Shown here: piece by piece, positions 43,112 to 54,751 of the stretch
Layout: the number at the start of each line of letters is the position of its first letter
Numbering within the stretch: the first letter of the stretch is position 1
Assembly: GCF_000257665.1 (NCBI RefSeq)
Contig: NZ_AJKR01000003.1
Coordinates: 1-64,000 of the forward strand
Reading direction: 5' to 3'
Origin: Candidatus Aquiluna sp. IMCC13023
GTDB lineage: Bacteria; Actinomycetota; Actinomycetes; Actinomycetales; Microbacteriaceae
DNA: 64,000 nt
The notes under the pieces: generated by a model
Told to the model about the DNA's origin: nothing
Database searches by the model: none
Seen by the model: only the letters and a program-made list of their open reading frames with translations
Position numbers and translations under genes: made by a program

Positions 43112-44890
43112 ATGGGAACGCACGCAAAGTTGAGCCGCCGCCTAGGCGCCTTTGCAGTGTTTCTGTTCCTAATGGTCGCGGTCCTGGGGTTTCGGTTGGT
43201 CGATTTTCAAGTGGTGAGGGCAGCTGAAATTCAAGAGCAATCTCTAGAGACCAGGAAAATTACACAAACTATGTCTTCGCTACGCGGAGACATCCTGGAT
43301 TCTTCCGGCCAAGTGCTGGCTAAAACCGTGTTTCGTTACGACGTGAATGTCGCTCCCAAGCGGGTGGGTCCGGTATTTCAGACCATAGATGGTGTCCGAA
43401 CCGAGCGTTCGGTAGATGAAATTGCAATGGATCTGTCTCAATTGCTTGGAATCGATTACGGTGAGCTCATCTTGAAGCTAGAGGGCGACTCTGAGTATTC
43501 AAATCTTGCCAAAACTGTGAACGCTGAAATCTTCAACGCGATTCGAGACATGAACGTGCCGTGGGTGTTCTTTGATCAATTTGAAGATCGCCTTTACCCA
43601 ATGGGTGCCGTTGCTGGAAATGTTCTTGGTTTTGTGGGAAGTGACGGGACTCCGTTAGCCGGACTCGAACGTCAATACAACACCTGCCTTGCTGGCATCG
43701 ACGGCCAGGAAACCTATGAGCGAAGCGCTGAAGGTGTGCGCATCCCATCGTCAAACCGGACAGCGCAGCCAACCGAAAACGGCGGGGCACTCAATCTAAC
43801 AATTGATGCGAATCTGCAGTTTTTTGCTCAGCAAGTTCTTGCCGACACGGTTAATAACCTTTCTGCAGAGTGGGCATCTGCGATCGTGCTGGATGTTGAA
43901 ACCGGCAAAATTCTGGCCGCGGCTGAGGCGCCAACCGTGGACCCCAATGATCCCGCTGCTGTAGAAGGCGCAGATCGCGGCTCGAGGATCTTTCAAGCGG
44001 CCTTTGAGCCTGGAAGCATCATGAAAGCACTGAGTGCGGCGATGGTTTTGGACACTGGAACTGCTGATGAGTTCGACACCGTGACCGCACCGGACCGGAT
44101 GCAACTGGATTTTGATAATGAATACATCAAGGACAGTTTTTCTCACGAGGACTTCACTCTGAGCTTGGCTGGTGTGCTTCGTTATTCCTCGAATACCGGC
44201 ATGACAAACTTTGCAAGCCAGATAGACCGAAAAGTACGACACGATTACCTTCAGAAATTTGGCTTCGGCTCTGTAAGCCCGCTTATGTTTGAGGGTGAGA
44301 GCTCGGGGATTTTGCATCCGGTAGCCGAGTGGGATGAAATGACCAACCTAGTGACCACATTCGGCCAGGGGATTTCTGTCACGAGTTTGCAGATGGCATA
44401 CGCCTATCAGGCGATTGCTAATGGGGGAGTTCGACTTGACCCGCTGTTGGTTGAGAGTTGCCTCAATGAAGACGGAACTGTGGCTTACGCACCAACCCAG
44501 CATGCCACCAGGGTGGTTTCGACCGCGAGTGCGAACCTAGATCTTGAGCTCATGGAAAAGGTGGTTGAGTTCGGTGGAGTAGGTAAGACTGCCGCTATAC
44601 CCGGCTACCGAGTCGCCGGTAAGACTGGCACTGCAGAGCTAAAAGATGGCTCCGGATACGGCGAAGAGTACGCAATCTCTTTCTACGGAATTGCCCCTGC
44701 GGAAGACCCCAAATTCGTAGTGGGCATAACCATCTACAAGCCCGAGGGTGTCTCAAACTCTTCCAAGGCAACCCCGCCGTTTAAGGCAATCATGCAGCAG
44801 GCACTCAAGCACTACCGCATACCTCCTTCCACCACGGAATCCAGAAGCGTTCCATCTAATAAATACGGTGAAGTAGATGAGAACGACTAG
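43112..44890 (+). CDS. ftsI: Septal peptidoglycan transpeptidase FtsI (PBP3/PBP2-type)
   Basis: N-terminal membrane anchor at ~10-30, a dimerisation domain, then the transpeptidase domain with SIMK (EPGSIMKAL), SSN (YSSNTGM) and KTG (AGKTGTAEL). It crosslinks septal wall outside the membrane with FtsW. Starts at ATG 43112, 7 bases after ftsL, and overlaps murE by 14 bases. Confidence 0.96.
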   Translation: MGTHAKLSRRLGAFAVFLFLMVAVLGFRLVDFQVVRAAEIQEQSLETRKITQTMSSLRGDILDSSGQVLAKTVFRYDVNVAPKRVGPVFQTIDGVRTERSVDEIAMDLSQLLGIDYGELILKLEGDSEYSNLAKTVNAEIFNAIRDMNVPWVFFDQFEDRLYPMGAVAGNVLGFVGSDGTPLAGLERQYNTCLAGIDGQETYERSAEGVRIPSSNRTAQPTENGGALNLTIDANLQFFAQQVLADTVNNLSAEWASAIVLDVETGKILAAAEAPTVDPNDPAAVEGADRGSRIFQAAFEPGSIMKALSAAMVLDTGTADEFDTVTAPDRMQLDFDNEYIKDSFSHEDFTLSLAGVLRYSSNTGMTNFASQIDRKVRHDYLQKFGFGSVSPLMFEGESSGILHPVAEWDEMTNLVTTFGQGISVTSLQMAYAYQAIANGGVRLDPLLVESCLNEDGTVAYAPTQHATRVVSTASANLDLELMEKVVEFGGVGKTAAIPGYRVAGKTGTAELKDGSGYGEEYAISFYGIAPAEDPKFVVGITIYKPEGVSNSSKATPPFKAIMQQALKHYRIPPSTTESRSVPSNKYGEVDEND

Positions 44891-46310
44891 TGAAATAGCA
44901 GAGGCCTTTGACTTAGGGGTTCCCGTCGGCAATCAAGTGGAAATCACTTCGGTTGCTATCAGCTCCCTTGACGTAGCGCCCGGGTGTTTGTTTGTAGCCG
45001 TTCAAGGTGAAAAAGCTCACGGAATAGATTTTCTATCCTCAGCAATCGCGGCGGGTGCCTCTGCAGTATTGAGTGACCGGCCAGTTCAAGCGGACATTCC
45101 AGTTCTTGTGCATGAGGATCCAAGGTCTATTGCAGGTCACATATCGGCGTTTGTTATGGGGACGATGGACCTGGGCCTTCAGGTTTTTGGGGTAACCGGT
45201 ACCAACGGTAAAACCTCGACGGTATTTTTTCTTCACCAGCTGCTTATTCAAATGGGAGTAAAGGCAGGCCTGTCCTCCTCTGCTTTTACCCAAATTGACA
45301 ATCACAGAGCCGACAGCGTCTTGACCACACCTGAGGCGCCACGACTTCACCGCTTGCTCTCTGAGATGAATGACGCGGGCGCAAAAGCAGCGGTCGTTGA
45401 GGTTTCGGCACAAGCGCTCGTAAGGCACAGGGTTGATGGTTTAGTTTTCGACGTAGCGGGCTTTACTAATCTCACCAGGGACCACCTCGATGAGTTTGGT
45501 TCCATGGAGAATTATTTATCAGCCAAGGCTTCGCTTTTCACGCAAGAGTTCTCTAGGCGTTCGGTAATAAACGTTGAGGACCGCTTTGGCGAGCAAATGC
45601 TCGAACTTGCTCGCGCCAAATTACCCGACCACCCGGTTGGTCTCGGTCCTAATCAGGATTACAGCTTTGAGGTATCCGGTGACGGGATCAAAATCGCGGG
45701 GAAACAAGAGCTGTTCTTGGCTCGAGACGTTGGTCCGCTAATGTCCAAGAACCTTGCGTTGGCAGCAGTAATGATTCTCGAGGCGGGCTACACCGCAGAA
45801 GCAGTTAGTGCCGCGGCACTCGATATTGAAACACTCGTGCCGGGTCGTCTCGAATTAGTGAGTGAAAGCACGCCTCACATATATCTTGACTATGCTCACA
45901 CGCCACAGGCTGTCGAATTGGCTGCTCAGGAATTGAGTGAGAAGTATTCAAATCTTGTCATAGTGCTTGGCGCATCTGGCGACAGGGACAGTGGCAAACG
46001 CATCGAAATGGGTAGAGCAGCCGGCAAATTTGCAAACCATGTAGTCGTAACAGATCAGCATCCAAGAAGCGAAGACCCAGCATTGATCAGGGCTTCGATC
46101 ATTGCCGGGATTTTGGAGGTAGGGCCAGACAGTTCCATCTCCGAGATCGATGACCCGGCTGTTGCAATCTCAAAGGCCGTTGATCTTGTCGGTGACGGCG
46201 GCGCAATACTATGGTGCGGTCCTGGTCACTTGAAGTATCGCGAGATAAAGGGGAAGAAGCTTCCCTTTGATGCATACCTTCAAGCAAGAAAGGCACTGAA
46301 CCTTGATTGA
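44877..46310 (+). CDS. murE: UDP-MurNAc-dipeptide ligase MurE
   Basis: ATP site [13 protein letters not shown], the loop VVEVSAQALVRHRVDGL, YLDYAHTPQAVE and a C-terminal domain. The residue-specificity motif, DNPR in meso-DAP-adding enzymes, here reads DQHPRSEDP, so the third stem-peptide amino acid may not be meso-DAP. Members of Microbacteriaceae do vary at this position. Adds the third amino acid in the cytoplasm. Confidence 0.94.
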   Translation: MRTTSEIAEAFDLGVPVGNQVEITSVAISSLDVAPGCLFVAVQGEKAHGIDFLSSAIAAGASAVLSDRPVQADIPVLVHEDPRSIAGHISAFVMGTMDLGLQVFGVTGTNGKTSTVFFLHQLLIQMGVKAGLSSSAFTQIDNHRADSVLTTPEAPRLHRLLSEMNDAGAKAAVVEVSAQALVRHRVDGLVFDVAGFTNLTRDHLDEFGSMENYLSAKASLFTQEFSRRSVINVEDRFGEQMLELARAKLPDHPVGLGPNQDYSFEVSGDGIKIAGKQELFLARDVGPLMSKNLALAAVMILEAGYTAEAVSAAALDIETLVPGRLELVSESTPHIYLDYAHTPQAVELAAQELSEKYSNLVIVLGASGDRDSGKRIEMGRAAGKFANHVVVTDQHPRSEDPALIRASIIAGILEVGPDSSISEIDDPAVAISKAVDLVGDGGAILWCGPGHLKYREIKGKKLPFDAYLQARKALNLD

Positions 46311-47697
46311 ATTAAGCCTTGCCGAAGTAGCCTTGGCGATGAACGGCCAAATTTATCGCGGGGATCCATCTGTGCTTGTCTCGGGACTCTCAAGCACGGA
46401 TTCGAGAGAAATTTCCGCGGGGGATATTTTCTTTGCCAAACTTGGGGCTAACGACAACGGCCACCGCTTTTTAGCCGAGGTACTTTCAAAAGGTGCAGCA
46501 CTTGCAGTTGTTTCCGAGCCCTCTGATTCGATAGATATCGCCCAGATATTGGTTTCCGACACTGTCGAGGCGCTGAGCGCATTGGCAGCCGAAGTACTTG
46601 CCAGGGTCAGGTCTCGCTCTCAGCTGACTGTCATCGGTATTACCGGGTCAAATGGGAAGACTTCCACGAAGAACATGCTTGCCGAAATGCTAAAACCAGC
46701 TGGAGTCACGGTCGCGCCAAAGGGTTCCTATAACAACAAAGTCGGCCTTCCCACCACGGTCCTGAGGATTGATTTTGAAACTCGCTACCTAATACTTGAA
46801 TACGGGGCAGCTGGACCTGGTTCCATATCTAAGCTTGCGGAATGGTCTAAGCCAGATGTGTCGGTGATATTAAAGGTCGGCTTGGCTCATGCCGGAGTGT
46901 TTGGTGGCATATCGGAAACCGCGAAAATCAAAGCGGAGTTGGTTCACCACACCTCCAAACATGTGATTTTGAATTTCGATGATCCGTTTGTCAGAGGTTA
47001 TCGGCCGGCAGGAGAAGTCAGCTTCTCTGGTTTCGGCTTTGATGCCTTGGCCAACACTCGAATTACCGATACGGAAATCTCACTCGAGGGCACAGTTGTA
47101 AAGCTCCAGATAGGCAACTCAGGTGCGGAAGTGCTTCGATTGAACATCTTGGGTGAGCACCAGGCTATGAACGCAGCTGCGGCGCTAGAAGTGGCCGAAT
47201 TTCTAGGAGTAGACCGCGTGCAAAGTTTTCAGGCACTCGAGAAAATGGAACTTGCTGAGCGCTGGCGAATGCAGCTTACGAAGACAACCCATGGCGTATA
47301 CGTCATCAACGATGCTTACAACGCGTCGCCGGATTCCATGAGGGCGGCTCTTCAAACTCTTGCGACGATAGGTCGGAGCGGACATCGAACTTTAGCTGTT
47401 TTGGGTTCAATGGCCGAGCTTGGCGAAATTTCCGACCAGGAGCATCGCAGTCTTGGTTTACTGCTGGTTCGATACAACATTGACAAGCTAATCGTCGTTG
47501 GCCAGGACGCCAAAATTTTGCATTTATCAGCAACCGCCGAAGGAAGCTGGGATGGTGAATCTGAGTTCTACGGCTCCGTCGAAGCTGCTTTACCGGCGAT
47601 TCGTGGAATGCTATTGCCAGGCGATGTTGTGTTGGTGAAATCCAGCAACGTTTCTGGACTTAGATTTTTGGGCGATGATTTGGCGGGTGTTACATGA
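46303..47697 (+). CDS. murF: UDP-MurNAc-tripeptide D-Ala-D-Ala ligase MurF
   Basis: TTG 46303 overlaps murE by 8 bases. [15 protein letters not shown] is the ATP motif, [10 protein letters not shown]-like [15 protein letters not shown] and [15 protein letters not shown] are MurF signatures. It adds D-Ala-D-Ala to the UDP-sugar tripeptide. Confidence 0.95.
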   Translation: MIELSLAEVALAMNGQIYRGDPSVLVSGLSSTDSREISAGDIFFAKLGANDNGHRFLAEVLSKGAALAVVSEPSDSIDIAQILVSDTVEALSALAAEVLARVRSRSQLTVIGITGSNGKTSTKNMLAEMLKPAGVTVAPKGSYNNKVGLPTTVLRIDFETRYLILEYGAAGPGSISKLAEWSKPDVSVILKVGLAHAGVFGGISETAKIKAELVHHTSKHVILNFDDPFVRGYRPAGEVSFSGFGFDALANTRITDTEISLEGTVVKLQIGNSGAEVLRLNILGEHQAMNAAAALEVAEFLGVDRVQSFQALEKMELAERWRMQLTKTTHGVYVINDAYNASPDSMRAALQTLATIGRSGHRTLAVLGSMAELGEISDQEHRSLGLLLVRYNIDKLIVVGQDAKILHLSATAEGSWDGESEFYGSVEAALPAIRGMLLPGDVVLVKSSNVSGLRFLGDDLAGVT

Positions 47698-48797
47698 GAG
47701 CATTGCTAGCTGCCGGAGGCATATCGCTCTTTATCTCGCTTTTTGCAACGCCGGCTTTTATCGCCCTATTCAGGTCCCTAAATTGGGGTCAATTCATTCG
47801 TGACGATGGGCCTGAGGCCCATCACACCAAACGTGGCACCCCGACAATGGGCGGCATAGTCATTTTGTTTGCGGCGGTTGCCGGCTATTTCACAGCAAAA
47901 CTAATCAACGGCGAGACGCCATCGGCTTCAGCTCTACTGGTTCTTTTTATGATGGTCGGTTTGGGCCTGATCGGTTTTATTGACGATTACCTAAAAGTGA
48001 AGAATCAAAGGAGCTTGGGGCTTGGCGGCTGGGCGAAAATTGGTGGACAGGGGATTGTTGCAATCACATTTGCCGTTCTTGCCCTACAGTTCCCAGATGA
48101 AAAAGGGCTGACTCCGGCCTCAACCTCAATCTCACTATTTCGTGACCTGCCACTGGATTTGTTTTTCTGGGGCAGCTTTATTGGGATGGCGCTTTTCATC
48201 GGGTGGGTGTATTTGCTGGTCGCATCGGCCTCAAACGGTGTGAACATTGCCGACGGCCTGGATGGACTTGCTTCCGGTTCACTGATTATTTCTATGGGCG
48301 CTTATGTCGTAATTGGTTTTTGGCAATTCAACCAAAGCTGCGCAACTGTGACTCAGAACCTTTCCTCCTGTTATCAAGTCCGCGACCCTCTAGATCTAGC
48401 GGTGGTGGCAACCGCCATAGTGGGCGCTTGCATTGGATTTCTTTGGTGGAACACTTCGCCGGCTCAGATTTTTATGGGAGACACCGGCTCGTTGGCACTT
48501 GGAGGAGGGCTAGCCGCTCTGGCCATTGTGTCTAGAACTGAGTTGCTGCTGGTTCTAATCGGTGGAATCTTCGTGATCGTTACCGGTTCCGTGGTTATTC
48601 AAAGAGCATTTTTCAAAATAACCAAAAAACGAACCGGCGTTGGCAGAAGAGTCTTTCTAATGTCGCCGTTGCATCATCATTTTGAACTCAAGGGCTGGGC
48701 CGAAATCACCGTGGTGGTTAGGTTTTGGATCATTGGCGCCCTTTGCGTGGTTTCGGGAGTTGGTTTGTTCTACTTTGAATGGATCTACGGAATATGA
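47694..48797 (+). CDS. mraY: Phospho-MurNAc-pentapeptide transferase MraY
   Basis: About ten membrane helices, with the family motifs [32 protein letters not shown] and [12 protein letters not shown] and the [13 protein letters not shown] loop. It makes lipid I on undecaprenyl phosphate. ATG 47694 overlaps murF by 4 bases. Confidence 0.97.
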   Translation: MRALLAAGGISLFISLFATPAFIALFRSLNWGQFIRDDGPEAHHTKRGTPTMGGIVILFAAVAGYFTAKLINGETPSASALLVLFMMVGLGLIGFIDDYLKVKNQRSLGLGGWAKIGGQGIVAITFAVLALQFPDEKGLTPASTSISLFRDLPLDLFFWGSFIGMALFIGWVYLLVASASNGVNIADGLDGLASGSLIISMGAYVVIGFWQFNQSCATVTQNLSSCYQVRDPLDLAVVATAIVGACIGFLWWNTSPAQIFMGDTGSLALGGGLAALAIVSRTELLLVLIGGIFVIVTGSVVIQRAFFKITKKRTGVGRRVFLMSPLHHHFELKGWAEITVVVRFWIIGALCVVSGVGLFYFEWIYGI

Positions 48798-50233
48798 CAC
48801 TCCCTGATTCCTGGCACGGTTCGTGGTCCAGCCTCAAGGCTGTGGTCGTTGGGCTAGGCAAGTCAGGGTTTTCGGTTGTAGACACCCTGGTTGAGCTTGG
48901 TGTGGAGACTGCGGTTGTTGGAAAAACTGCGAAGCCCGAGCTCGCGGATTTGGTGGAGGTCATTGGTTCCAAGTTTCACGCTTCCGAGTCTCCAGAAGTT
49001 TTATCCGAACTTGGATTTCGGCCCGATTTTGCGGTTGTTTCACCCGGCTTTAGCCCTAGCCATCCGCTAGTAGTCGAGCTCGAAAAAGAGGGGATTCTGG
49101 TTATTGGCGACATCGAATTAGCGTGGCGCCTTCGAGACAAACATGACTCGATTGCAAAGTGGATCGGCGTGACCGGTACCAATGGAAAAACAACCACAAG
49201 TGAAATGACTGCGGCAATGCTTTTGGAGTCCGGCAAAAGAGCGATTGCCTGCGGAAACATAGGGGTTCCCATCCTCGATGCCATTAGAGACCCAGTTGGC
49301 TACGACTACCTTGTCGTTGAGCTTTCCAGCTTCCAGCTTCATTACATGGGGCAGATTTCTCTCCAGATTGCCGCCTTTTTAAACATTGCCGAAGATCACC
49401 TCGACTGGCATGGTGACTTCGACAGCTACTTGGCGGCGAAGGCCAAGATTTATCAGAACACGCTAGACGTGATTGTTTTTAACGAGCAAGACCCAAAGAC
49501 CCTTCAGGCCGCCAAGGAGGCAGAAGTGGCTCCCGGCTGCCGAGCTGTTAGCTTTAGCCTCGGGGCGCCGGCGATGTCTTCGGTGGGTTACGTTGAGGAA
49601 TTTCTTGTCGACCGGGCATTCTTGAGCGATAGGGCAAATACGGCGCTTGAACTTTGCGAAATTGGCGACATTGAGCAAATATCAGCTGGTTCCACTCACC
49701 TCTTGGCGAATGCAGCGGCGGCTGCCTCGATTGCTAGGGCCTGCGGGGTTGAGACAGGCTTTATCAGGCAGGCTCTTAGGTCTTTCCAGCTGCCCCCTCA
49801 TCGAGCTCAATTTTTAGGGCAAGTGAATCAAGTTCGCTTCGTCAATGACTCCAAGGCGACCAATGCGCATGCCGCCGAGGCTTCGTTGGGTGCAACTGAA
49901 TCGGTCGTATGGATTCTCGGGGGCTTGCTAAAAGGGGTAAACCCAGAGCCGCTGATTATTCGCCACGGAGCAAAACTTCGCGGTGTTGTTCTGCTCGGCG
50001 CTGAAACCGAACTACTGGAGGGGCTCTTCAGCGCACACTTACCGGGGTTGCCGGTTGTCTTGGCTGCGAAAAATGACCCCATGGGCTCAGCCGTCCAGTT
50101 GGCAGTTGAAATTTCCAAGCCCGGGGACACTGTCTTGCTTGCTCCGATGGCTGCGTCCATGGACCAGTTTGTGGACTATGTCGAGCGTGGCGAGAAGTTC
50201 GTAGAAGCAGTCAGAAAGCTCGGTGCGAAATGA
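48794..50233 (+). CDS. murD: UDP-MurNAc-L-Ala D-Glu ligase MurD
   Basis: The ATG at 48794 ([11 protein letters not shown]) overlaps the mraY stop as ATGA and is preferred to ATG 48779. [11 protein letters not shown] begins the N-domain; [14 protein letters not shown] is the ATP motif; [11 protein letters not shown] and [12 protein letters not shown] are typical. It adds D-Glu to UDP-MurNAc-L-Ala. Confidence 0.95.
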   Translation: MTLPDSWHGSWSSLKAVVVGLGKSGFSVVDTLVELGVETAVVGKTAKPELADLVEVIGSKFHASESPEVLSELGFRPDFAVVSPGFSPSHPLVVELEKEGILVIGDIELAWRLRDKHDSIAKWIGVTGTNGKTTTSEMTAAMLLESGKRAIACGNIGVPILDAIRDPVGYDYLVVELSSFQLHYMGQISLQIAAFLNIAEDHLDWHGDFDSYLAAKAKIYQNTLDVIVFNEQDPKTLQAAKEAEVAPGCRAVSFSLGAPAMSSVGYVEEFLVDRAFLSDRANTALELCEIGDIEQISAGSTHLLANAAAAASIARACGVETGFIRQALRSFQLPPHRAQFLGQVNQVRFVNDSKATNAHAAEASLGATESVVWILGGLLKGVNPEPLIIRHGAKLRGVVLLGAETELLEGLFSAHLPGLPVVLAAKNDPMGSAVQLAVEISKPGDTVLLAPMAASMDQFVDYVERGEKFVEAVRKLGAK

Positions 50234-51381
50234 CCGATTTGAAACAAATCACCAGTCAGTCTTTTCGTGCGCAATCCAGGCAGTTTTACCTGCTTCTTGG
50301 CCTTACGATCCTGACTGTGCTATTTGGCCTCGCAATGGTCGCAAGCGCTTCGGCCGTGGATAGCTTTAAAGAAACCGCCAACGCCGGCAGCACGTTTCTA
50401 AGACAGGGCTTATTCGCAATCATCGGCATGGCTTCGATGTTTATAGTTTCCATCCTCCCGATCGGACTATTTCGCCGAACTAGCTTGGTGGCTCTCTACA
50501 TAACACTTGGCTTGCAGTTGGTTACCGTCTTATTCGGAGTTGAGATAAATGGAAACCGAAACTGGCTAGACATCGGGTTCACCAACATCCAGCCCTCTGA
50601 GTTTTTAAAACTGGGCTTGATTCTCGCATTTGCAAATCAGCTGGCACAGTTGACCGATGATCCATTGAGAAATCGTCAGATATGGGGTCGAGTCTTCATG
50701 TTTTCCGTCGGGGCTTTGGCGCTTGTTGCAGTGCTGGGGAAGGACTTGGGCACCGGTGTTGTAATGGCGGTTACCCTCATCGGACTTTTTCTGATAGCCG
50801 GCATGCCCTGGGCGTATTTTCTTGGAATAGCACTCGCCGGAGTAGTGGCCGCTTTTGGCCTAGTCATGATTTCGCCTTCACGACTTATTCGCTTTAGTGC
50901 GTGGCTCAACCCAGGGGCTGCTGACCCCATGGGAGTTATGTGGCAGTACGAAAAGGGTACCTGGGCTCTGGCTTCAGGTGGCATCTGGGGAACCGGGCTC
51001 GGTCGCTCCAAACTCAAGTGGAGCTGGATCCCGGAAGTTGAAAATGACTTCATATTTGCCGTAATTGGCGAAGAGCTGGGCCTGATAGGCGCTTTATTTG
51101 TTGTGCTTTTGTTCTTTGCTCTCGGGCTAACCATGTTTTCGATTGCCAAGCACCAGAACAACGCCTTTAGCCGCAACCTGGTAGTCGGAGTCATGCTCTG
51201 GGTGGTCTTACAGGCCTTTATTAATATTTCTGTTGTTCTTGGGTTATTGCCAGTCTTGGGAGTACCACTGCCTCTTATTTCAGCTGGTGGCTCGTCCCTG
51301 ATTGCCACTTTGGCTGGTATTGGTGTCGTTCTGGCTGTTGAGCGAGATCGAACACTGAAACTTGGTCGGAGTAATGGATGA
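50230..51381 (+). CDS. ftsW: Septal peptidoglycan polymerase FtsW
   Basis: ATG 50230 overlaps the murD stop. About ten membrane helices, with the SEDS-family signatures NGNRNWLDIG, IQPSEFLKLG and the C-terminal PVLGVPLPLISAGGSS. It polymerises glycan strands together with FtsI. Confidence 0.96.
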   Translation: MTDLKQITSQSFRAQSRQFYLLLGLTILTVLFGLAMVASASAVDSFKETANAGSTFLRQGLFAIIGMASMFIVSILPIGLFRRTSLVALYITLGLQLVTVLFGVEINGNRNWLDIGFTNIQPSEFLKLGLILAFANQLAQLTDDPLRNRQIWGRVFMFSVGALALVAVLGKDLGTGVVMAVTLIGLFLIAGMPWAYFLGIALAGVVAAFGLVMISPSRLIRFSAWLNPGAADPMGVMWQYEKGTWALASGGIWGTGLGRSKLKWSWIPEVENDFIFAVIGEELGLIGALFVVLLFFALGLTMFSIAKHQNNAFSRNLVVGVMLWVVLQAFINISVVLGLLPVLGVPLPLISAGGSSLIATLAGIGVVLAVERDRTLKLGRSNG

Positions 51382-52457
51382 CCAGGTTTTTATTGGCTGG
51401 CGGCGGCACCGGAGGACACGTGAATCCGCTGCTGGCGCTGGGGGAGCTTCTTCGGGATCGGAAGCACGAGGTAATTGCGCTTGGTACAAAAGAGGGTCTT
51501 GAATCCAGGTTGGTCCCAAACCGCGGATTCGAGCTAGTTACCATTCCCAGGCTTCCGCTTCCTAGGAGGCTGTCCTTCGGTAGTTTTACCTACCCATTTC
51601 GACTAATGCTTGCAAGTGCGCAAGTTGTCAAAGTAATTAGAACTCGCAAGATTGACTGCGTTGTTGGTTTTGGGGGATACGCTTCCGCGCCGGCTTACTT
51701 GGCGGCCTGGTTCACGAGAACAACGCTGGTAGTTCATGAGGCCAATGCTTTGGCAGGTTTCGCAAATAAATTGGGAGCGAGACTCACTAAGTTCGTAGCG
51801 GTCACCTTTCCAAACAGTAATCTGGAGGGCGCTCGGGTCACCGGAATGCCAATTCGCGGGGAAATAGTGGCTTCTGTTTCGGCTTACGATCAACAGCAGG
51901 CAAGAATTGAGCTTGGGTTAGATCCGATGTTGCCGACCCTTTTGGTTACCGGGGGATCGTTGGGGGCAAAAAGTATTAATGACTCAATTGCCGAAAGCTT
52001 GGGCAAGCTAAATGCGGCCGGCATTCAAGTGCTGCACATAGTTGGGGACAGGGCAAATCTCGAGGATATTTCGCAGGCTGGTTATAGCCGCATGGCTTAC
52101 TGCAAGGCTATGGACGTTGCTATTTCGGCGAGTGACTTTGCTGTCTCTAGGGCTGGGGCGTCCACTGTTTCGGAGTTTGCAGCAACCGGACTACCAGCCC
52201 TCTACATTCCATATCCCGTGGGTAATGGCGAACAGCGGCTAAACGCGGCTTCCATTGTTGAGGCTGGCGGCGGTCTGATCATTCCCGATGCCGAATTTAA
52301 TGCCGATTATGTTTCCAGCAATCTGATCCCGCTTATTTCCAACAAGAAGGGCTTGATTTCAATGTCTAAGGCTGCAAAATCCGAGGCGATTATCGATGCG
52401 ACAGAGCGGCTTGCAGAATTTGTTCTCGAAGCGATGGATACTAGGGCTCGTGATTAA
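51378..52457 (+). CDS. murG: Lipid II synthase MurG
   Basis: ATG 51378 overlaps ftsW by 4 bases. [17 protein letters not shown] at the start, [28 protein letters not shown] and [11 protein letters not shown] are the GT28/MurG signature blocks. It adds GlcNAc to lipid I on the inner membrane face. Confidence 0.96.
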   Translation: MTRFLLAGGGTGGHVNPLLALGELLRDRKHEVIALGTKEGLESRLVPNRGFELVTIPRLPLPRRLSFGSFTYPFRLMLASAQVVKVIRTRKIDCVVGFGGYASAPAYLAAWFTRTTLVVHEANALAGFANKLGARLTKFVAVTFPNSNLEGARVTGMPIRGEIVASVSAYDQQQARIELGLDPMLPTLLVTGGSLGAKSINDSIAESLGKLNAAGIQVLHIVGDRANLEDISQAGYSRMAYCKAMDVAISASDFAVSRAGASTVSEFAATGLPALYIPYPVGNGEQRLNAASIVEAGGGLIIPDAEFNADYVSSNLIPLISNKKGLISMSKAAKSEAIIDATERLAEFVLEAMDTRARD

Positions 52458-53838
52458 ACCAGATTTCAGTCAGCCCATCCCCGTTGATTTAGGAACCGTT
52501 CACTTCATAGGAATCGGTGGTTCTGGCATGTCTGGAATTGCTAGGTTGCTGGTTCAAATGGGTTCGCGAGTCACGGGTTCCGATGTCAGGACTAGCCCAA
52601 ACATCGACGCCCTTGAGGGTCTCGGTATTTCGATCACGATTGGCCACGACGCTGCAAATTTGGGCGACGCTGACACCGTCGTTGTCACCTCCGCGCTCTG
52701 GGAAACAAACCCGGAGCTGCTGGCGGCGATTGAGGCGGGCTTGCCAGTCCTGCACCGCTCAGCGCTGTTGGCTCACCTTGCTTCTAAGTACTCATTAATT
52801 GCTGTGGCCGGTGCTCACGGCAAGACGACATCCACTGGAATGGTAGTAACGGCACTTGGAAAACTGGGCGCTGATCCTAGTTTTGTCAACGGCGGGGTTA
52901 TAAAAGATTTTGGCGCATCAAGTGGCTTTGGCGGTGGAGCGGAGTTTGTTATTGAGGCCGATGAGTCCGACAGCAGTTTCTTGCACTACAAAACCGCAAT
53001 CGCTCTTATTACAAACGTGGATCCCGATCACCTTGACCACTTCGGCTCCTTGGAGGCTTTTCAGAACGAGTTTGTCCAATTTGCCGAGGGTGCGAGCGAC
53101 TTTGTTGTTATTTCCGCGGATGACATCGGTGCTGTACAGGTCACAAAAATGATTCAGGATAAAAAAATAATAAGTTTCGGTGTCTCTAATCACGCCGATC
53201 TCAAAATCGGCTCACTAGATGCTTCTGGTCCGAAGGTCAAATTTAGCCTGAGCTACGAAGATCAGAGTGCTGAAGCCGTGCTAAAGATTCCGGGCGAGCA
53301 CAACGCTCAAAACGCTGCCGGAGCTGTCGCTGTTCTGCTGGGACTTGGATTTGACCTAGCTGAGTCGCTTGCTGCAGTGTCAAGCTTTGGGGGGACCGAT
53401 CGCCGCTTCCAGCTGCACGGAGACAGGCGTGGAGTGAGCGTTTATGATGACTTTGCACATCACCCAACTGAGGTGGCTGCTGCGCTTCTGGCAGCTAAGG
53501 CAAGTGCTGGTGAAGGTCGACTTATTACTGTTTTTCAACCGCATCTTTACAGTCGAACCCGAATTTTCTACAAGGAGTTTGCCGAAGCGCTGAAAATTAG
53601 CGATTTTTCACTTGTTACGTCCATTTATGCCGCCAGGGAAGACCCGGAGCCGGGTGTGACTGCGGAGCTAATCACCAATGCGGCCACCGAAGCTCCGGGA
53701 ATAAGGCTGGTGAGCAACTGGGACGATGTCCCGGCAGCAGCGGCAGCGATCGCAATGCCTGGAGATTTCATAATCACCATGGGTTGCGGTGACATTTATA
53801 AGATGGTGCCTGCTCTACTTGATGCTTTGGATACTTAA
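52450..53838 (+). CDS. murC: UDP-MurNAc-L-Ala ligase MurC
   Basis: GTG 52450 (VIKPDFSQP) overlaps the murG stop by 8 bases and fits the family start; the longer frame from 52396 does not. [31 protein letters not shown] and [11 protein letters not shown] are diagnostic. It attaches L-Ala, the first peptide step. Confidence 0.95.
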   Translation: MIKPDFSQPIPVDLGTVHFIGIGGSGMSGIARLLVQMGSRVTGSDVRTSPNIDALEGLGISITIGHDAANLGDADTVVVTSALWETNPELLAAIEAGLPVLHRSALLAHLASKYSLIAVAGAHGKTTSTGMVVTALGKLGADPSFVNGGVIKDFGASSGFGGGAEFVIEADESDSSFLHYKTAIALITNVDPDHLDHFGSLEAFQNEFVQFAEGASDFVVISADDIGAVQVTKMIQDKKIISFGVSNHADLKIGSLDASGPKVKFSLSYEDQSAEAVLKIPGEHNAQNAAGAVAVLLGLGFDLAESLAAVSSFGGTDRRFQLHGDRRGVSVYDDFAHHPTEVAAALLAAKASAGEGRLITVFQPHLYSRTRIFYKEFAEALKISDFSLVTSIYAAREDPEPGVTAELITNAATEAPGIRLVSNWDDVPAAAAAIAMPGDFIITMGCGDIYKMVPALLDALDT

Positions 53839-54609
53839 TTGAAGCGTCCTGAGCGCGAGCTACTGGGCCAAGAGCGAAGGCGAATTCGCGGCGTAAAATC
53901 CCCGGGTAAATCAAACAGGCTGGGAGCGTTTGGGCTGTGGGGGAGAATCCTGACAGTTGTAGCCCCAGTCTCCTTGACCGCAGTTGTCCTAGCGAGTTTT
54001 TTCACCCCCATGCTCGCGGTTGAAAAAATTGAATTTGTTGGGAACGAACGAATAGAGTCCGTCGAGCTAGAGTCTGCGCTGTCTGGGCTTTATGACAGAC
54101 CAATGACAACCATTAGTGACGATGAAATTGCGAAACTTCTTAGTGGATTTTCGCTAATCGAAACTTTTACGTCCCAGGCTCAACCTCCCCACACTCTTCG
54201 CGTTAACATAAGAGAACGACAGCCAATCTTGATACTTGTGAGATCTGGAAAGAATTACCTCTATGACGCAGCCGGCGTTCAAATAGCTGCCACCGAAGAA
54301 ATCTCGAAGTACCCATTTCTGGTGTTCGACGGTAATCCGATAGAGAGTCCAAGATACTCAACCGCGGTGAAATTGCTGTTTTCACTGCCTTTAGAGACCT
54401 ACAGCCAGGTTTTCTCAGTGGAGGTTTCCGAAGCCCTTACTTCCAAGCTCGTGCTTAGAAAGGGTAATCTCACGGTTTTTTGGGGCTCTACCGATGAGGG
54501 GCTTTTGAAGGCTAAAGTGCTCGATTCACTTCTTGCCACCGGAGTAAAGGACGCGCTCAACATTGACGTTAGCTCTCCCAATTCCCCAGTGGTCCAATAC
54601 CCGAATTAG
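53839..54609 (+). CDS. ftsQ: Cell division protein FtsQ
   Basis: TTG 53839, directly after the murC stop. A basic cytoplasmic tail, one membrane helix at ~35-57, then a POTRA-like domain (VEKIEFVGNERIESVELESA) and an FtsQ C-domain. It links the early and late divisome outside the membrane. Position between murC and ftsZ supports the call. Confidence 0.9.
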   Translation: MKRPERELLGQERRRIRGVKSPGKSNRLGAFGLWGRILTVVAPVSLTAVVLASFFTPMLAVEKIEFVGNERIESVELESALSGLYDRPMTTISDDEIAKLLSGFSLIETFTSQAQPPHTLRVNIRERQPILILVRSGKNYLYDAAGVQIAATEEISKYPFLVFDGNPIESPRYSTAVKLLFSLPLETYSQVFSVEVSEALTSKLVLRKGNLTVFWGSTDEGLLKAKVLDSLLATGVKDALNIDVSSPNSPVVQYPN

Positions 54610-54751
54610 CAGGCGTAATTTTCGTTTCCGACACGCCCGAGCGCTTGGCGCTATTCCAAGGGATAACAGCCTACTTTTTACCGGCAAATTGAATACCCTG
54701 CCAAAAGCTAAGCCTCAGCCTTAGCTTGAGGGTTTTCGCAAGGAGGCAGAA

